NCBI GenBank assembly: GCA_905480065.1
Contig: CAJQOV010000168.1
Coordinates: 1-9,232 of the forward strand
Reading direction: 5' to 3'
Length of the DNA stretch: 9,232 nucleotides
From: an uncultured Gammaproteobacteria bacterium
GTDB lineage: Bacteria; Pseudomonadota; Gammaproteobacteria; UBA9214
Below the pieces are notes generated by a model. That model had not been told where the DNA came from, made no database searches, and saw only the letters and a program-made list of their open reading frames with translations. The translations under genes were made by a program, and so were the position numbers. This document shows, one piece after another, positions 6,846 to 9,232 of the stretch (positions are counted from its first letter, which is position 1; each line of letters opens with the position of its first letter).

Positions 6846-6969
6846 TAAGTGCCTGAATTACCGCGATTCCCATCACTGCGTGATGGGATTACTCCGTACT
6901 TCCCTGTACTCCGCCCTGCGGGCCAGCGTCACTGCGCTCCGCTGTTCCAGTTTGCTCCAGGCAAACTGG
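6846..6969. repeat. hairpin-rich spacer between intact and broken tRNA-Gly copies
   Basis: This 124-nt stretch has no gene but several self-complementary elements. On the plus strand tcccatcac/gtgatggga (6868-6888) has a 3-nt loop. Shorter stems follow: GTAC repeats near 6896-6909, gccc/gggc near 6913-6923, and cagcg/cgctg near 6925-6945. A perfect 9-bp stem ccagtttgc/gcaaactgg with a 5-nt loop lies at 6947-6969. The last stem ends exactly where identity with the tRNA begins (6970). The function is unknown; it could be a small mobile repeat, a decayed insertion in the tRNA copy, or structured RNA from read-through of the tRNA promoter. Confidence 0.7.
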
Positions 6970-7025
6970 TCGAACCCACGTTTGAAGCTTGGGAAGCTCC
7001 AGTTCTACCATTGAACTACACCCGC
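6970..7025 (-). pseudogene. truncated tRNA-Gly(CCC) copy broken in the T loop
   Basis: Positions 6970-7027 are identical over 58 nt to 6788-6845, covering the tRNA 5' end through D arm, anticodon arm (CCC), variable region and T loop up to TTCGA. After that the sequence changes to the hairpin-rich spacer, and no adjacent 3' acceptor strand pairs with GCGGGTG, so it cannot form a normal tRNA. The perfect identity means a recent duplication or gene conversion with the intact copy 182 nt away. A 9-nt match to the missing T-arm 3' side (TCCCATCAC on the minus strand) does occur 81 nt further on, at 6880-6888, which would fit an insertion inside the T loop. Confidence 0.85.
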
Positions 7026-7190
7026 GAAACAGCAGAAGACCCCGGATTGTACTGTTCACGCGCAGCGGGTGCCATCCTTCACTAATTAAATGCAGACCGG
7101 ACTGTACCCTGCGCAATCGATGGAGAACAATGTGACTGGAAAACCGTCTGTATAAGGCAGCCATCCGGCCGGCAGGCCCTGGAGCAACTC

Positions 7191-7676
7191 ATGACTCACA
7201 ATATTCCCGTCAATCGTGCCCGACGCTTTGCCCTGAAGACCCTTGGCCTGTTCAGCGGACTGCTGATTGCCAGAAGCGCGCAACCACACCACACCGAAAC
7301 CCATTTCGAGGACAAGTCCGCACACCAGATTGTCTACCAGTGCAACAAGGCCGACCCCGAGTACCTGCAGCATGTACTGTTTTCTGCCAGCGAATTACTG
7401 CGCAAGTACGGTGATGATGTACAGATTGTGATCAGCACATTCGGTCCCGGCCTGCACCTGATTGGCCAACATCCGCAACGGCCGATCCCCGCCGAGCTGC
7501 AGCAAAAGGCTTCATCACTCGCACACTACGGCGTCGCCTTTCACGCCTGCGGCAATACCATGAAATCGCTCAAGTGGACAGAAAAAGACCTGTTGCCTTT
7601 CGCCGTCGTGGTACCGATCGGGGTGGACGATATCATGCAACTGCAGGAACAGGGCTTTGCCTACATGAGTTGGTAA
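7191..7676 (+). CDS. exported DsrE-family protein with twin-arginine signal
   Basis: The product has 161 residues. The N-terminus contains RARRFALKTLG (twin Arg11-Arg12) followed by a hydrophobic stretch to about residue 27 and RSA before the likely cleavage at 30, which is a Tat-type signal. The mature part has the DsrE/DsrF-like alpha/beta fold: HQIVYQCNKADPEYLQHVLF (45-64), a central strand VQIVISTFGPGLHLI (77-91), and GVAFHACGNTM (114-124) with the conserved Cys120 of this family. Related cytosolic proteins carry sulfane sulfur on such a cysteine; the periplasmic role is not established. GGAG lies 6 nt before the ATG. It is a lone gene facing away from the tRNA locus and converging on the acyl-CoA synthetase. 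Proximity to a sulfur globule gene supports a sulfur-related role, by inference only. Confidence 0.85.
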   Translation: MTHNIPVNRARRFALKTLGLFSGLLIARSAQPHHTETHFEDKSAHQIVYQCNKADPEYLQHVLFSASELLRKYGDDVQIVISTFGPGLHLIGQHPQRPIPAELQQKASSLAHYGVAFHACGNTMKSLKWTEKDLLPFAVVVPIGVDDIMQLQEQGFAYMSW

Positions 7677-7748
7677 AGAACCGCATGGCTTGATAAAACG
7701 TTACGCCGGTCCGGCCACAAACCCTATCCCTGCAGCTGCTCGCTACGC

Positions 7749-9232
7749 CTAACCGCGCCCGTCCGGCCCGCCGGCATAGAGATCACGAATCGCGACGGCG
7801 AATTTGTCGAGCACGCGCGCCCGCTTCACTTTCAGCGTGGGCGTAAGCAAGCCGTTATCGACCGTCCAGGGTTCACCGGTCAGGATCAGGCGACGAATCT
7901 TTGCGTAGCCGGGGAAATCCTTCAGTACGGCCTTGATGTCCCTGAGCAGGTCCGCATGAAGTCGCGGGTTCTGCAGACTGGCTTCAGTATCCGGGTCCAG
8001 CCTATGGTGGTGTGCGAGCGTTAGCCACTCTTCCGGATTCAGCACCAGGATCGCGGACAGGTAGGACTCGCCCTCGCCGATCACCAGCGCCTGTTCCACC
8101 ACCGGCAACAGGCAGATGGCCAGCTCCATGTCCATGGGTGGAATCTTTTCCCCGTTCGACATCACCAGGATGTCCTTGATGCGGCCGGTAATGTAGATAT
8201 GCCCGTTGTCGATGCGCGCCTGGTCACCGGTATGCAGCCAGCCAGCCGTATCGATAATCTCGCCGGTGGCGACGTGATTGTTCCAGTAGCCCTGCATCAT
8301 GCCCGGCGTCTTCACCAGCAGTTCTTCGTTTTCACCAATGCGCACTTCGATGCCCTTGAGTGGTATACCGACGCTGCCCGGCTCGTTGTCCTCCGGTACA
8401 TTTACGCTGATCACCGGACTGGTCTCGGTCAGACCGTAACCCTGCAGGATCGGCACCCCGAGACCGATGAAGGTTTTCGCGATCGGCAGCGACAAAGCAG
8501 CGCCGCCACTCACAGCCATGCGCAGCCTGCCGCCCAGCTTGTCCGTCACCCTGCCGGCGACCAGGCGGCGGAGCAGTGGCCAGGCCAGCAGTTTTGGATG
8601 CCAGCGCGCACGCGTCTGCTGGCGCTGGAAACGATGCCAGCCGACCTCGGTAGTCAGCTTGAACAGCGTTCGCTTCAGCCCGGATTGCTTGTCCATCTGG
8701 CCCTGGATACGCGCAAACACCCGCTCGAAAATACGTGGCACGGCAATCATTACCGTGGGACGAATGTGCTGCAAATCCTCCGCCAGCTGCAGCACGGAGC
8801 GCGCATAGGCAACACCGGAGCCGGACATCACCGGCAGGTAGTAGCCGGCGGTGCGCTCCAGCGTATGCGACAACGGCAGAAACGACAGGAACAGATCTTC
8901 CTGGTAAACATCGATCATGGTCAGCGCGGAATGTGCGATCGACAGCATGTTGTGATGCGTGAGCATGACACCCTTGGGACGGCCGGTCGTGCCGGAGGTA
9001 TAGACAATGGATGCCAGCGCATGCGGATCGCCATCGCGCTGCTCCAGCGGGCCGCCCTGTGCTGGCAACCAGTCACTGACATAGTGAACCCGGCTGTCCT
9101 GCAGCGTCGCTCCCGGCGCCTCGTTGCTACCGGACTGCAGAATCAGCACCCGTTGCAGGTGTTCCTGTCCGGACAGCGCCGGCGCCAGTCGCTTCCAGTT
9201 GCCCGCATCCTGCACCAGCAACAGTTTGACTG
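7749..9232 (-). CDS. long-chain acyl-CoA synthetase (AMP-forming), 5' end beyond window
   Basis: About 494 residues are visible. The frame stays open to base 9232, so the N-terminal part (probably about 100 residues for a roughly 600-residue family) is missing. The enzyme activates fatty acids with ATP to acyl-AMP and then acyl-CoA. The phosphate-binding motif IVYTSGTTGRPKGVMLTHHN is intact. YGLTETSPVISVN is the adenylate motif, and TGDQARIDNGHIYITGRIKD and SNGEKIPPMDMELAI cover the hinge to the C-terminal domain. TPTLKVKRARVLDKF holds the conserved C-terminal lysine. The organisation (a long insertion between the motifs and the LTPTLKVKR ending) fits the FAA1-like group (COG1022) rather than short FadD proteins. 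A TTG at 9221 exists in frame but is only an internal codon. The 72-nt convergent gap to the DsrE gene shows no clear terminator. Confidence 0.93.
   Translation of the reverse strand, partial: VKLLLVQDAGNWKRLAPALSGQEHLQRVLILQSGSNEAPGATLQDSRVHYVSDWLPAQGGPLEQRDGDPHALASIVYTSGTTGRPKGVMLTHHNMLSIAHSALTMIDVYQEDLFLSFLPLSHTLERTAGYYLPVMSGSGVAYARSVLQLAEDLQHIRPTVMIAVPRIFERVFARIQGQMDKQSGLKRTLFKLTTEVGWHRFQRQQTRARWHPKLLAWPLLRRLVAGRVTDKLGGRLRMAVSGGAALSLPIAKTFIGLGVPILQGYGLTETSPVISVNVPEDNEPGSVGIPLKGIEVRIGENEELLVKTPGMMQGYWNNHVATGEIIDTAGWLHTGDQARIDNGHIYITGRIKDILVMSNGEKIPPMDMELAICLLPVVEQALVIGEGESYLSAILVLNPEEWLTLAHHHRLDPDTEASLQNPRLHADLLRDIKAVLKDFPGYAKIRRLILTGEPWTVDNGLLTPTLKVKRARVLDKFAVAIRDLYAGGPDGRG

Noticed and set aside
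6889..6969. Self-splicing intron inside a tRNA
   Set aside because: Bacterial tRNA introns are group I elements in the anticodon region and are several hundred nt long. This 81-nt segment is in the T loop, shows no core, and the acceptor 3' strand is missing.
6748..7014. Plus-strand open frame across the tRNA-Gly and spacer
   Set aside because: It is the antisense reading of the intact tRNA and its fragment; there is no ribosome binding site. Such frames are common spurious calls over tRNA genes.
6788..7027. CRISPR-like direct repeat
   Set aside because: There are only two copies, the repeat is a tRNA piece 58 nt long, and no spacer array or cas gene is present.
7028..7190. Possible promoter for the DsrE-family gene (TATAAG near 7151)
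   Set aside because: No -35 hexamer is found at a proper distance, so only the ribosome binding site is supported in this leader.
7705..7715. gccggtccggc palindrome between the converging dsrE-like and acyl-CoA synthetase genes
   Set aside because: The stem is only 5 bp with a single-base centre and no T-run on either strand, so it is not a credible terminator.

Overview
The window looks like chromosomal DNA of a GC-rich gammaproteobacterium with sulfur-oxidizing metabolism. This rests on MutY and YggX proteins that match the Escherichia coli forms residue for residue at key sites, a tRNA-Gly(CCC) very close to E. coli glyU, a sulfur globule protein of the kind known from Allochromatium-like sulfur bacteria, and an exported DsrE-family protein. 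Species-level identity cannot be read from the sequence.

Region 1 (1-5762, all minus strand) is one compact series of genes, in transcription order: asmA-like, a small exported SRPBCC-fold protein, mutY, yggX, rfbA, rfbC, rfbD (cut by the left edge). Gaps are 10 nt or less or are overlaps, except about 66 nt between yggX and rfbA. The first four genes concern envelope maintenance (AsmA), DNA oxidation repair (MutY) and Fe-S/iron protection (YggX). The last three make dTDP-L-rhamnose for surface polysaccharide. rfbB is not in view.

Region 2 (5763-6769) holds a divergent leader with a possible -10 box for the asmA operon, a strong intrinsic terminator, a monocistronic sulfur globule protein gene with a good ribosome binding site, and an AT-rich upstream stretch with a sigma70-like promoter.

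Region 3 (6770-7027) carries an intact minus-strand tRNA-Gly(CCC) and, 182 nt upstream in its transcription direction, a second copy that is identical for 58 nt but is broken in the T loop. The DNA between them is a run of small hairpins, one built from inverted pieces of the tRNA T arm. This is the least explained part of the window.

Region 4 (7028-9232) has a plus-strand DsrE-family gene with a twin-arginine signal, then a converging minus-strand long-chain acyl-CoA synthetase whose 5' end lies beyond the right edge. No mobile-element protein, CRISPR array or rRNA is visible. The strongest candidates for something undescribed are the tRNA fragment/hairpin locus and the two-part sulfur globule protein.
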